Assembly (NCBI GenBank): GCA_933207985.1
Contig: OW240916.1
Coordinates: forward strand, 78,891,201-78,955,200
Length of the DNA stretch: 64,000 bases
Direction of reading: 5' to 3'
Source of the DNA: Pelobates cultripes
Lineage: Eukaryota > Chordata > Amphibia > Anura > Pelobatidae
The position numbers were made by a program, and so were the translations under genes. How positions within the stretch are numbered: the first letter of the stretch is position 1; every line of letters begins with the position of its first letter. Shown here piece by piece: positions 1 through 11,320 of the stretch. The notes beneath the pieces are model-generated. The model was given only the letters and a program-made list of their open reading frames with translations, searched no databases and was not told the DNA's origin.

Positions 1-372
1 AGACAGTTATACACACACAGGCAGGCAGTCACACAGATAGAAAGTCACACACACAGGCAGGCAGTCACACACAGACAGTTACAGACAGACACACACAGGC
101 AGGCAGGCAGTCACATACAGGCAGTCACACACACAGACAGACAGTCACACACACAGACAGTCACACAGACAGACAGTCTCACACACACAGGCAGTCACAC
201 AGACAGTCACACACACAGGCAGTCACATACATGGGCAGTCACACAGACAGACAGTCACACACACACACACACAGACAGTCACACGCACACAGGCAGGCAG
301 TCACACAGACAGTCACACACACACACAGACAGACAGTCACACAAACAGGCAAACAGTCACACACACACACTT
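1..372. repeat. ACACACAGACAGTC / GGCAGGCAGTCACAC microsatellite
   Basis: Imperfect tandem repeats of 10-22 bp built from CA, CAGA and GGCA units joined by CAGTCACAC. The array lies inside the hAT-like element and begins before the window. Confidence 0.9.
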
Positions 373-697
373 ACCTCTTTCCAGTGGATGCAGTTGGCTG
401 ATGGGGAAGCATCTTTCCCTCTTCCTGTACAGCAGGGGCTTCGGGAGGTATTAGCCCCGTCTCCGCCTCTCGATAAGCCCCGCCTCCGCCGCTCGGTAAA
501 CCCCGCCCCCTCTGCCGCGATTTTTTTTTTTTTTTTTTAAATAGACCCGGGTGGAGAATAATTAATCCTCCAGCCAGGTACCTCTTTTAGCTCCCCTGCA
601 CTCCGGCCATGAGTGAGCTGTGTCGGCCACAGGGCGCCCCCTGTACCATGGCGCCCTGTGCGGTCGCACAGCTCGCACACCCCTAAGGCCGGCCCTG
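1..697. mobile_element. hAT-like non-autonomous element, right part
   Basis: The right end (about 600-697) ends in CCTAAGGCCGGCCCTG and closely matches the right end of the element at 58246-60089, which has an 8-bp target-site duplication. The left end lies before the window. The interior is microsatellite (1-372), a GC-rich stretch with a repeated CCCCGCC motif, and a T-run near 521-538. No transposase is visible, so it would depend on an autonomous hAT elsewhere. The right-flank 8-mer at 698-705 (TCTGCAAG) is the predicted duplication but its partner is outside the window. Confidence 0.7.
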
Positions 698-705
698 TCT
701 GCAAG

Positions 706-1023
706 CAACCTTTTGTGGGTTCCCTCTTTCCTGCGTGTTGGGGTATGACTCCCGTGACAATGCGAGACTTGGTTCTCATGCCGGTTTGAGGCATTCTCGC
801 TTACCAACCAATTCGCTAGTCGTAGTGGTTGGTAAGTGAGGAGTGCCTGTACTGTAACCACTTTTTTATAGTAACCTCCCCATTTTTTTTTTTATAATAA
901 CCTCCTTCATTTCAACAGAGAGTAACAACATGTTACCCCTCTTTGTAAAGCCTAAGAGATAAAGCAAACAAGTACAATTCTAGCCTTCCCCAGGAAGTGT
1001 AGTATTAGTATTCATAGACTAGT
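706..1023. other. unassigned sequence
   Basis: AT-rich sequence with two T-runs near 862 and 883. An imperfect hairpin (CTTACCAACCA / TGGTTGGTAAG, 801-836) is present. No coding signal or recognised element. Confidence 0.5.
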
Positions 1024-1103
1024 TTAACCCCTTAAAGACACATGACATGTGTGACATGTCATGATTCCATTTTATTACAGAAGTTTAGTCCTTAAGGGGT
1101 TAA
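1024..1103. mobile_element. 80-bp palindromic MITE with TTAA ends (piggyBac-like)
   Basis: TTAA-CCCCTTAAAGACA at the left is mirrored by TCCTTAAGGGG-TTAA at the right. The TTAA flank and short TIRs fit a piggyBac-type miniature element; the superfamily is inferred. A related left end (CCCCTTACGGAC) occurs at 54072. Confidence 0.6.
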
Positions 1104-1380
1104 AGGGACACTATCATCTCCAAAACAACTTTAGTTTAATGAAACAGTTTTGGTGTGTAGATCATGCCCCTGCACTCTCATTGCTCAATATCCTGCCATT
1201 TATGAGTTAAATCACTTTGTTTAAGTAGCTCTAGGCACACCTCCCTGCATGTGACTTACACAACCTTTCTAAATATTTTCTGTAAAGAGAAATCTAATGT
1301 TTATGCTTCCTTTATTGCACATTTTGTTTAATTTAGAATGTTTTATCTAATTTTCCCTGTTGGAGTGGAAAAAGCAGTAT
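1100..1380 (+). repeat. TTAAAGGGACACTAT-family short element
   Basis: It begins with TTAAAGGGACACTATC, a variant of the terminus seen at 2290, 16580, 63670 and 63857. It carries the family's 'aacaactttagtttaatgaa' type head. The right boundary is uncertain. No coding capacity. Confidence 0.5.
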
Positions 1381-1450
1381 CAGCTAATATGTTAATGAGT
1401 AAGGACATGAGCACTTCTTAAAATAAAATAAAGACAAGGCAAACGAAAAC

Positions 1451-1451
<1 letters not shown>

Positions 1452-1495
<44 letters not shown>

Positions 1496-1508
1496 TAGAC
1501 AGACAGAC

Positions 1509-1565
<57 letters not shown>
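1452..1565. repeat. (CAGA)n-(GATA)n microsatellite
   Basis: About 15 CAGA tetramers pass into about 15 GATA tetramers with a mixed zone near 1492-1510. The reverse strand gives a meaningless open frame of repeating Tyr-Leu-Ser-Ile. Confidence 0.95.
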
Positions 1566-2285
1566 TTGCATTATTCAGCAAATGCACTCCCTTCTGACCT
1601 TTAATTCCACAAACATCATCTGCAATTCCTCAACTAATTCTATATTTAATTTAATGGTGCCTTAGCTAGCCCGCAGTTGTAATAATAATAATAATATTAG
1701 TATTTTCATCAAGAAAGTCTGGTCAGCAGCCCAGGTTTAACAAGTAAAGAATGTCCAGAGGAGACCAATTAAATAACATTGGCACCAGTTAAACTCAATT
1801 AAAGCCATATTTTCCTAAGACTGAAGATTGGCTTGCTAAATTTGACGACATGGGCTGGAAAATATTTATCAAATTATAACTGTGACTTCCAAGGTGTAAA
1901 CCAGATGTAAGCATTAAAATTCCATCTATGCCAAAATATTTCAGCTGTGACATAAGTCTCATTAGAGAGCAAATAATAATGGAAATTATGCAATAAACAG
2001 AGAACTTGTTAAAGTGACTCTGCTCATTTTAATATCAGTGGTATGTAAAGAATGCAGCCTGTTTTCATTTAAACACAACACTGCTACCGTACAGTAAGCA
2101 CTTATTCATACTATGTAACTAATTATTTAAGGAGAAAGTATTTTTTATTCTCTGTATACATAAACCTAAGATTGCATGAAGCATGACATATCATGTGAAT
2201 CTTTTTTTTTTTAGAAAGTCTCTCAGTATTTAATTTTTTTTCTTGATAAATCTCCCCCATAGTATACATATATCAGAAATAATTT
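1566..2285. other. unassigned AT-rich sequence
   Basis: Apart from a short (AAT)n run at 1680-1697, I see no coding segment, terminal repeat or recognised element. It may be unique sequence or a decayed repeat. Confidence 0.5.
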
Positions 2286-2558
2286 CTTTAAAGGAACACT
2301 ATAGTCACCAGAACAACTACAGCTTATTGTTGTTTTTCTGGCGAGTATAGACAATCCCTGCAGACTTTTTGCAGTAAACATTGTTTTTTCAGAGAAAAGG
2401 CAGTATTTACATTACAGCTTATGTATACCTCCAGTGGCCACTCAGATGACTACTAGAGGTGCTTCCTGGTACAGTGTGCAGCACTGACATTTAGCGTCTT
2501 CACGCTCTGTATGGAGATGCTGAACTTGCTCAGAGAGATGCATTAAAGCGGCACAGTC
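2286..2558 (+). repeat. TTAAAGGAACACTATAG short element
   Basis: It starts TTTAAAGGAACACTATAGTC and includes 'cagaacaactacagcttatt'. The same terminus, inverted, ends the copies near 5386, 16588 and 63676. It abuts the next repeat at about 2545. Probably a non-autonomous DNA transposon; superfamily not settled. Confidence 0.6.
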
Positions 2559-3129
2559 ATGGCCGAATCCCGTTTTTTTTAAACACTCCTCCCGACTCCA
2601 CTACATCTAATTGATCCCCTAGTCACCCCTCAGTGCCCCTAAGCCCCATATTACCTAGTTTTTAAACTTTATTTTCTGCCCTGACCTAGGTCCTGGGCGC
2701 CGCCATCTTTGTGTGGGTAGATGAAGGCCCTGTGGAACACGTCATCTGCCCACACTAGATAGCGCTGTGAAATTCCCGCAAATACCCAGTTAAACACTTG
2801 GGCATGCGAACGGCAATTTCATCCATTCATTCATCAGAAAGATGAATGAATGCATAGAAATGTCAGACGAACAAACACCGAATATCGGTGTTCGTTTGTT
2901 CATTCAGTTTATTACGAGGGAGCTACCGGCTCGCAGTTCCCTCCTTGTAAAATGTAAAAAAAGAAGCGGCAAGGAGTAGTGCTCCCTGACACTTCCTAAG
3001 CCCCCAATGCCCTCCCTCACTCTATGAGGGTAAATATGACCCCCATAATTGCATAAGGGGGTTTGAAATCTCAAGTAGGGGCATGTCTACTAAAAAGTAG
3101 CCTGTGGCTGCTCACTGTTGTAAACAATT

Positions 3130-3660
3130 TTTTAAAAGGGGGGGGGGCTTTTTTCCTCCCCTAAATAGGGGGGACATATTGTCCTCCCCCTGGCCTCCAC
3201 CTCTGAGCAGCGGGTGGGGGCTCTAAATAGCATTGAGGAGGGCCTATTGTCCTCCCCTGGCCCCCCCTGAGCGGAGGGTAGGGGCCCAAAATGAGTATGG
3301 CGGGCGGGACCTATTGTCCTCCCCCCGGCCCCCACCCCTGAGCGACGGGTGGGGACTCTAAATAGCATTGAGGGGGGGCCTATTGTCCTCCCCCCGGCCC
3401 TCCCCGAGTGGAGGGTAGGGGCCCTAAATGAGTATGGCGGGGGGGACCTATTGTCCTCCCCCCCAGCCCCCACCCCTGAGCGGCGGGTGGGGGCCATAAA
3501 AACAATGAGGGGAGGACCTATTTTCCTCCCCCCTGGACCCCACCCCTGAGCGGTGGATGGGGCCCATAAATAACAATAAGGGGGGCCTATTGTCCTCCCC
3601 CCCGGCCCCCACCCCTGAGCAGCAGGTGGGGGCCCCAAATGAAAATGTCCCCCCTCCAAG
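3130..3660. repeat. 66-70 bp G-rich minisatellite
   Basis: About seven units of the form 'cctattgtcctccccccggc ... cccctgagcggcgggtgggg'. Units alternate between a 'ctctaaatagcattgag' type and a 'ccaaaatgagtatggcgg' type, giving a higher-order dimer of about 137 bp. Two further partial units lie at 4195-4400. Dense G and C runs give spurious open frames on both strands. Confidence 0.85.
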
Positions 3661-4403
3661 GTGTCTAGGGGTCCCGAAGCCCCTAGTCACCCCCCACCGA
3701 AAAACAAAAATTATTAAACCCCTACCTAACCCCCTCACCCTAAAAATAGTGAGGGGGAATAAAAGAACTAGGGACTACTTGTCTTATGGAGGTTTCCTAC
3801 GCCTGACCATCTCTAACCAGCGGTGGAGAAATTTCCCCACAATTCTTACCTTTCCTCTGTGTTCCCGTGATGCTTCCTTTCACTTTTCCCAAACGACCTG
3901 TCATTTAGACAGAACGCCGGTGAAACTGCAGAATTGCATCCTAACAGAATGAGAACAGTTTCTCTATTCGTGTTAGGACGCAATTCGGGACTTCGTTCAG
4001 ATCGGAATTTCATTTGAATAAATGAAACTCCGATCCTATTCGTGCCGTGGCTGCATCTTGCAGCCGCTTAGTAGATAACTCCCTTATTCCCACGATATTA
4101 GGGAGCTATCCACCAAATAGCTGAAAGACCTAAATTGGTCTTTCAGTCAAAGCCTGTGGCTGCCCACTGTTAAAAAAAAAAAAAAGTACCCTAGTGTCCC
4201 CCCTCCCGAGCCCCCACCTGTGCCACGCGAGTGGGGTTATTATACTGAAGGGGGGACCTAGAGCCCCCCCCGGCACCCACCCCTGAGCGGCAGATGGGGG
4301 CCCTAAATGAGAATGTGGGGGGGACCTATTGTCCTTCCCCCCCGGCCCCCACCCCTGCTCGGTGGGTGGGGGCCCTAAAAAACAATGAGGAGGGGGAACT
4401 ATT

Positions 4404-4530
4404 CAAGCCAACCAATCAGAGTGCTCTGTGTCATTTTACACAGCGTGGGAAAATTCAAAAGAACCTTCCCACACTGTGTAAAATGACTAGCACTCTGATT
4501 GGTTGAATTCCAAGCCAACCAATCAGAGTG
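4404..4530. repeat. inverted repeat with CCAAT-bearing arms
   Basis: CAAGCCAACCAATCAGAGTG at 4405 faces an inverted copy ending near 4506, with matching TTACACAGCGTGGGAA / TTCCCACACTGTGTAA inner arms. A third direct copy starts at 4512. A TTATAAGCC palindrome follows at about 4561. The structure looks like a transposon fold-back. Confidence 0.75.
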
Positions 4531-4620
4531 TTCTGAGTCAAATTGCAGGGCGTGGGAAGGCTTTATAAGCCTTTCCCCGTCCTGCGGAGCTCAGTCTGCA
4601 CCGTGCCCTCGCCGGGTGAA

Positions 4621-5335
4621 GATGGATTAATTTTTTAGCATTGTTTTTTTTCTTTTTCTGCAGATTTTTTCTTGTGCTCTGGTTTTTTATTTTATTTTTT
4701 ACAAGTTCGACGGGTATTATAGTTTTTATTTGATAAATAGATAGCATGTAAATGGTGGACAAAACTTAATGTTGTGTGTAGATTGTAGTTTGTGAATACC
4801 TTAAACAGAAATACAATTTTTGTCACTTACTGTAGGTGTGAACAAAAAATAAAATTGGTCAGATACCCTGCTCATGGCTTTATATAAAAATACCTAAAAG
4901 CATTTGTTCACATATAGCTTCCTATAAAATACCAGGTAATGAATATCTGGATAAACTGTTGAAAGTAGCTGTGCTTGTGTAAAACTAAGGTCGTTTTTGA
5001 AAAATGCCCTTTCTGAGTGTAGCTCTTCTGTACCCAAAATTGATTTCCAAATTTTCCCATTTTATTTTCAGTAGGCAGCTGAGCTGCATATCCTACCTAA
5101 AATAGTTAATAATTAAACCTATACTAAATCACTGCTAAACAAGCAAAATCTCATTAAATCCAGGAGTTGTGAGTTCAATCCCTCATTATAATAACTACAG
5201 TTTAAATAATAAAAACAGTTTCCTGAATACTGAGTATATATTTATATATTGTAAACTCTTTTAGTGCGTGAGGCATTCCATTTACATTGTCTGGTTATAT
5301 CTGTAAGGATGCTATTTGCATCCAAGTTAGTGAAC
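4621..5335. other. unassigned AT-rich sequence
   Basis: No reading frame, terminal repeat or RNA gene is recognisable. T-rich near 4635-4720. Confidence 0.5.
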
Positions 5336-5386
5336 ATGCACACATAGTGCACTATAGTGGTTATGGTGCATGGAGTGTTCCTTTAA
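5336..5386 (-). repeat. TTAAAGGAACAC-family element, terminal fragment
   Basis: The sequence 'cactatagtggttatggtgc ... gtgttcctttaa' is the inverted form of the head at 2290. Only this terminus is clear. Confidence 0.5.
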
Positions 5387-5454
5387 AAATAAATAAATTT
5401 CCCCCTATCTCCATTACTGTTTGTACTTCCTCTTGAGTCATTAGCCTACAATAT

Positions 5455-7665
5455 CAGGGCACACACAGGCATACAGGGAATACAGATCAATAATAAGGTC
5501 CATAAGATCACACTATTTGCCAAAGAAATTTTCTTGAACTTGACTTCCCGTGCTACCTCTTTGCCACTCCATGTTGAAGGACTTTTGACCATGTTGAAGG
5601 ACTTTGGGAAGTTGTCGTTTTATAAACTAAACAAGGTTAAAAACAAGCTTTCCCGATAGGCATACCAAGTATAGAAGTACATGACTTACAACAGAAGTTC
5701 AACCTCAACTGGAGGACTGATTATCTAATTTATTTGGGAATACAAATCCCAAAATCCATTTCTCTTTTACACAAATACAACCATCAGCCCATTCTTCAAA
5801 ACATTAAAAAGGAGTTGCGCACCTGGAAAAATGTCATGGTTTCATTGGAAGGCCGCATACACGCACTCAAAAAGATGATACTCACTAAACTACTCTTTGT
5901 TTTTCTATCACTACCAATCTCACCTCCACAATCTTTCCACAAAGATGCTTAAAATGTTATCCAGTCATTTATTTGGGAATAAAAGAGGGCAAGACTGTCC
6001 TGCAAACTGATAGAACAATCTACTGCCTGGGGAGGTATGGGTGTTCCGAACAGAGAAGCTTATTTTAGAGCCACAATATTAGCACAAGAAAGGGCACCAC
6101 ACACTGATGAAGGTACCCTTCAGTGAGTGTAAATGGAATCATACCAGACTCCGAGATGTGGTGTGCCACCGATAGCTCTCTTGATGTGGACACCCAGTTG
6201 TTTCAGAGAGGCGTCCTATCACTGCTACCCAACTACATCCCTGGCCATTAAGACGTGGTACTCAGTTATGCATCACCTAAAATCACCCAAGCTCTATTCA
6301 ACCTTAGCATTGATAGCAGCCCTACAGTTAGTGATACCAGAACTCAACACAACTCCATGGCTAGAGCAGAGCATACGATACATATAGCAAGTTATGAAAG
6401 GTGGCAAAATGACACCATTCCCTGAGTTACAAACTTCCTTCACATTACATCTTCTACGGCCTCCAACTTAAGAGTGCTATCTTGAAATTGGTGGATACGG
6501 GCTGGGACATAAATATAACCCACTTCCCACATCTCCTCCCAAATGTACTTAAGTTGTTGGTCTACTCCTACCAAACCCAAAGCATTGTTTTTGTGCTACC
6601 GTGCACTCCAATCAAGAACTGAACATGATAGTATAAAACAGAAATACATGTTGCTGTGGGAGAGGGACGGTGGGATGGACTTTGATGTGGAGGCCTGGAT
6701 CAAGCTACTGAATGGTCTGAAAGGGGTCACCTGGTGTTACAATCATATTGAGGCACATAGGAAATTCCTGTACAGGTGGTAGATAGATTACATAAGATTA
6801 ACCCCTCCATTCACCATCACTGCTGGAGATGTATGCACTCCACAGGCACGCCCATTCATATCTGGTGGGAATGCCCACTTATCACACCATTCTGGACCCA
6901 GGTCCAGGATCTCCTCAAAACCTTTACAATAGGTACTATTTGACTAGAGGAATTCACGTATTTGTGCATGGCTTTCCCTAACACGTTACCCTGGTTCCAC
7001 CGGGCACTAGCCACACATGTAATTCTCGCAGCTAAACACTTGATAGCTCTCAGATGGAAAAGTCAGAAAATCCTCACCACACAGGAACTAATAGATAAAT
7101 TACCACACCAACTGCACATACAAATTCATTTTTACCAAATATCAACAACAAAGAATAGAAGCCATATGGATGCCTTGGCATGAGAAATTCCCAAAATGAT
7201 AGCACTCGGGGTCCAACAGAACCATGCTCTGGCTTGAGTCTAATTGCCAGTTTGGAATGGTGGGCTTGTTCTCGAGGTGGAACCATATTCGATCCTAGCT
7301 CATGCTATTGAATAACAAAAGAGGTATCTGATGTCTTAATTTCGGTTATTACTATCATTACTCACCCATATTCCCCAAGTGCGTTCCTGTCACAAAAAAC
7401 AACAAAAAAACAAACAAAAAAAACACTGCCATAGCAGAAACTTGACGTCTCTGTCTATGCAAAGGATTCAGACAAATGGAGACATTCCTGTTCATACTGC
7501 ATAGTGTTGGTTGACTATTTCCATTACTGTAATGCTTATAAAGGCTATGTGATACTCTTTTTGGAATGTACTAATAACCTTGATGTCCCCCTTGATCCCC
7601 ACCCTCTTTCTGTAACCCCACCTTGCTTTAAAAAATAATAAAGTTCAAGTTGGACAAAAATAAAT
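5455..7665 (+). pseudogene. L1/Tx1-type LINE ORF2, 5'-truncated fragment
   Basis: This is the C-terminal half of a non-LTR reverse transcriptase, on the plus strand, broken by several frameshifts and stops. It starts just before the catalytic box: HKITLFAKE near 5500-5530 stands where KI.LFADD is expected, so the Asp pair is lost. The clearest stretch is 5734-5950 (YLGIQIPKSIS, then a WKN...GRI...KKMILTKLL run), the L1-type segment after the RT palm. A Cys-rich C-terminal motif (CW.C...T.IHIWWECP) can be read at about 6825-6880. The tail runs into an AATAAAG-type signal near 7635 and A-rich sequence. The endonuclease domain and ORF1 are absent, as is usual for truncated LINE insertions. Confidence 0.85.
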
Positions 7666-7669
7666 AAAG

Positions 7670-8378
7670 GCAATTTAATATATCTTAATATATATTTCTA
7701 TTGCTGGTATTTTCTTTTAAACCTGATAAAAAATTTTGTATCTATTTTTTTTCCCTTCATTGTGTAACATTAACATTCATCAAACAAACCATAAAATGAC
7801 AACAGATTGTTTTGTATATACATAGATATGGGAAGCCAAGATTAATGATTATAACACAGGGACCAGATAATGAAATAAACCAACATAAAATATATATTGT
7901 TATTGGATAAATTACTTCAATCCAACAGCTCCTCATAACACTAGTGGATGTGCAGATATACACAGAGAAAATCAATAGTTAGATTAATATTTATATCCAA
8001 ATGATGTACTCAATTTGAATTTACACCCCATAGTAAATACTTTACTTATCATAGACAGGGTGACTTAATCATTTCTTGCTTTTCTCTCGTGTTAACTTTA
8101 GTTTTACTGTGCAAAGCAATTCAAAACAAATTTTAAACTCAACTCTTTACTTCAGTGCAGATTATCACACTAGGATAGATTGTAATACATAGAAACAATG
8201 CTTGTATTTATGTTTGTTTGTTTATTTATTTATTGATAGATCTATCTTCTGTTTATCTTAGGTTTCTGAAGAGGAAATTAAATGGCAAACCCTGCCTTCT
8301 CAGAATAGCAACTTGCTCATTTCAAAATCCATGGTTTTGTTCTAGATGTCAGAGATGGAGGAGTGACCCAGGGCTCTA
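7670..8378. other. unassigned AT-rich sequence
   Basis: A short TTTA-rich run lies at 8210-8235. I see no coding signal or recognised repeat end. It separates the LINE from the Ngaro-like element. Confidence 0.5.
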
Positions 8379-8550
8379 ATGTAGCCCATGGAACAGCACA
8401 GCTAAGGGCCTTGACACGGCTAGGAGACAGGCATAGGAGGGGTTAAGATATAGGGGCTGGCTGGCATAACTGGAGGAGGGGTTTTGTATTAGAGGAGTAT
8501 ATTTAGTGGCCAATTTAGATCAGGGGCAATCTTAATAATACTCACTTACC
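8379..8550 (+). repeat. split direct repeat A1
   Basis: It starts ATGTAGCCCATGGAACAGC and runs through 'gcataactggaggaggggtt' to 'cacttacctgttttgt'. A2 repeats it at 14559-14697 and 15481-15526. By analogy with other Ngaro elements this is the 5' terminal sequence and probably holds the promoter. Confidence 0.85.
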
Positions 8551-8866
8551 TGTTTTGTGCAGGCTGTGTGGTGTCTCTGCCTTGTGTCTTGCAGGTGCTG
8601 CTGGTGGAAGAATGGAGGATTGGCTGGCTGGTGTCCATGCTGCTGCTCAGCAGAGAGGTGTTTCCTGGCTCCAGGAGCATCTGGGAGAGGCCCTGGTTCC
8701 ATCTGGGCCTTCGGCTTCTGGGTCCACAGCAGCGGATGGAGTGCTTCCTGGTCGCCCCACTCATCGAACCAGACCTCCACAACGATTGAGCCCGAGCACT
8801 GGCTCCACCAGGAGGTGAGGGGTAAGCCCATCCCTCGGAGCAAGGGAGTTCGGGAGGTCATGGACG

Positions 8867-10370
8867 GTGTCACTGTGCGCATTCCTGGGAACGAGGCTTG
8901 AACCGTACGTTTGGGCCATGAATGAAAGGTGCGTTCAGGCCGTGAACAGGAATTGGCTGGAGGTGGTGAATGTTCAGGCCAAGGACAGGCGAATGCAGAG
9001 GTTGGAGTACGTTCGGGCCGCAGACAGGCTTGTTCAGATAGGAGAGCATGTTCGGGCTGCATCGGGTGCATGTTCGGGACGCGAACAGGCGTGTGGAAGT
9101 TCTGCAGAAAGTTCGAGCCCGACCAGGAGGTCGGTTCTTGCTGCAAACAGGAAGGTCAGGAAACTGCTGCATGTTCGGGTCGCAGGCTGGAAGAGTGTTC
9201 GGGCCACAAAGGGAGTCCAGGTTGCTGGGTTCGGGCTGCATTTGCAGAAAAGAGCTGGAAGCACCACAAACGGCTGGGTGGAGACTGGCTGGGACAGCCA
9301 CAGCAGGCTCTGCAACAGGCAATGGAGGCGCTGGGAGTGCTGTTGGTCAGGATGGAGAGGTGGTTCCAGCTGGTGACACATTGGGTGAGTTGTCCCCCAT
9401 CCTAAGGGGTCGCATGTCCAGGGGCAGCAAGCTTACGGTGGGAAAGTGGGTGACAGGCAATGGCTTGGTCACCTAAGGAAATCGACTGGCTTCTCCTAGC
9501 AGCGAAGTTTATCCATGGGGTCGCCTCGCAAGTCAGCATCTAGTTTGCCTGGCATGGGTAGAGGTGGCCCTAGGGAAGAGCCCAGTGAGGGGGACCCTCA
9601 TTAGATCCATTAGATCCCCATCACAGGTGGACAAGGAGCGCCACACTCAGGCATGCTACGGCAACAGAGGTCGCACTATAGATACCGGAGTGACATTAGG
9701 GAGCAGACGGGCCATCATGGTGGGGGATCCCAAAGGGCAGCTACCCAGGAGCGTAATTTGTGATCCCCTGTTAGGGCCGCAGTCGCAGCGGATCTGGCTC
9801 ATCTAGCAGGTGTTCCCGGGGGGGACTATGAGACACAGCTGGTCGGGAGTGGGTACGGCCACGGGAGAATGGTGGCCAGGCGCAGGGAGGATGAGTCTGT
9901 CACCGGGTCCCAGCGAGAGAGTAGGGTGGCCAGGTATCAGTCAGTTATCGGAAAATTCCCAAGACGTTTGGGAATTGGTTGAGGGCGTTCTACATTCTAC
10001 TAAGTGTGGTGGAGAAGAAATCCTCGGAGCACTGCTCGTAGTTGTTCTGCTACTTGGATGGGATTTGGGAGGAGTACCGCACTTACGGAGGCTTGGCGTG
10101 GTGGCGGTACGACAAACAGTTTCAGTAGAGGCTGTTGGTCAATCCGGGCATTAGGTGGGACCAGATGGACCTACTGCTGTGGATGAAGCTCATGATGGCG
10201 CAGAAGGTGTCCCCTTTTCAGCCCAGGGCAGGCGCGGGATCTGCTTCCACCTCACCGGCCATCAACAAAAAAGGGTTCTGCTGGGGCGTGGCGTGCTGTT
10301 TCAAACACAAGTGCTGTTGTAGAGGTGCACATAGGTCCAACCGCTGTTTCAAGAAAGGTAAGTCCTTCCC
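8867..10370 (+). pseudogene. Ngaro-like gag region (degenerate)
   Basis: Discontinuous plus-strand frames precede the reverse transcriptase. The N-terminal part (8905-9240) repeats a VRAADR / VQAVNR motif roughly every 12-14 residues, encoded by recurrent 'gttcgggccgcraacagg'-like DNA. The C-terminal part (about 10255-10365) has a Cys/His cluster, read across frames, ending GAHRSNRCFKKG, which matches the nucleocapsid-type finger of DIRS-order elements placed just before RT. It would package element RNA in the cytoplasm. The region between is frame-broken and its exact start is not supportable. Confidence 0.55.
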
Positions 10371-10515
10371 TGTGCGAGGAACGGCGGGTGGGGCAGGGGC
10401 ACCCTCTGCCGCTGGGGCAGTCGCCTGTGAAATTTGGTGCGATGTTGCCGTGGCTAAGCAGTTACAGTAACCAGGAGGCTGCTGGGTTGATGCGGGGAGG
10501 GTTCCTGAGGGGTTT

Positions 10516-11320
10516 ATGATTCCGTTTCAGCGGTGGGTGAGGGTCCTGAATCTGAGGAATCTGAAGTCAGTGGGGGATTTCCCAGAGGTGGTGAGGGAGG
10601 GGGTGCAGTTAGGGAGGATGGTGGGGCCGTTCATGGAGCCTCCGTTGAGTGACATGCGGGTGTCGCTGTTGGGGGTGGTGGCAAAGAAGGAGGCCAGTAA
10701 GTACAGTTTTTTCATAATTTATCGTACCCACATGGAGCTTCGTCGAATGATGATATTGACAAGGCCCTCTGCTCGGTGTCGTATGCATCATTCGACCAAG
10801 CGGTCGGGTTGGTTCAGTGGGCAGGCAGCGGGGCGTTGATGGCCAAGGCGGACGTGGAGGCGTCTTTTCGCTTATTGCCCATCCACCCCGACTGTCATCA
10901 TTTGCTGGGCTGCTTTTTTGAAGGGCAGTATTTTGTCAACCTGTGTTTACCGATGGGGTGTTCCATCTCGTGTGCGTACTTCTTCTTGAGTGGGTGGTCA
11001 AATACGTGGCGTGCACTAAATTCGTGGTCCATTACCTAGATGGGTTTTTTTGTGTCGGGCCTGCGGGTCGGCGGTGTGCCGTATAGGGTTGAGAATTTTG
11101 GAATGAGTTGCGAATGTCTTTGGAATACTGCTGGTGGGTGACAAGATGGTTGGGCCGACTACGTGCTTGTCCTTCCTGGGATTGGAGATAGATTTAGTCT
11201 GGTTACCAGAGGACAAGTTAGGGGCACTGCGGCAGGCGGTGGCGGTGTTCCGGGAAGCTAAGAAGGTTACTTTACAGGTGCTTCAGTCATTGGTGGGCCA
11301 GCTCAACTTTGCGTGCCAGG
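10516..11320 (+). pseudogene. Ngaro-like reverse transcriptase, N-terminal and palm part
   Basis: Two or three frames encode the fingers and palm of a DIRS-order RT. Readable motifs are an SLLGVVAKKEASKY segment (10660-10710), AKADVEASFRLLPIHPD (10842-10892), LPMGCSISCAYF (10947-10982), and HYLDGFF at 11030-11050. The last is the YLDD-type catalytic box with the second Asp changed to Gly. The downstream FLGLEIDLVWLPEDKL segment (11176-11223) is the conserved part after the palm. The gene is then cut at 11320 by an LTR-like insertion and resumes near 12289. Stops, frameshifts and the altered box make it inactive. Confidence 0.85.

Larger units (their letters stand above)
2545..4620. mobile_element. 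non-autonomous element with G-rich minisatellite
   Basis: A composite repeat beginning near AAAGCGGCACAGTCATG. It holds an inverted ATTCATTCATCAG / CTGATGAATGAATG-like segment near 2820-2850, a G-rich minisatellite (3130-3660, with further units at 4195-4400), a block with 'ttagtagataactccctt' (4068-4120), and a CCAAT-bearing inverted repeat (4404-4530). The last two modules recur in the hAT element at 32324-33019, partly inverted, so the two are probably related or shared a donor. No protein is encoded. Boundaries are approximate. Confidence 0.5.

Noticed and set aside
1..372. Regular spaced repeats resembling a CRISPR array
   Set aside because: Units are short, impure CA/CAGA microsatellite without constant repeat and unique spacers; the setting is a vertebrate genome and there are no cas genes.
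3132..3738. Gly/Pro-rich open frames on both strands
   Set aside because: They arise from the G-rich minisatellite, change phase between units and have no homology.
4404..4580. CCAAT boxes followed by TTATAAGCC as a host promoter
   Set aside because: The CCAAT motifs are the arms of a fold-back repeated in another transposon at 32413, so they are transposon structure; no gene starts downstream.
8532..9146. 204-codon minus-strand frame
   Set aside because: It lies opposite the Ngaro-like gag region and mirrors its repeats; no recognisable domain.
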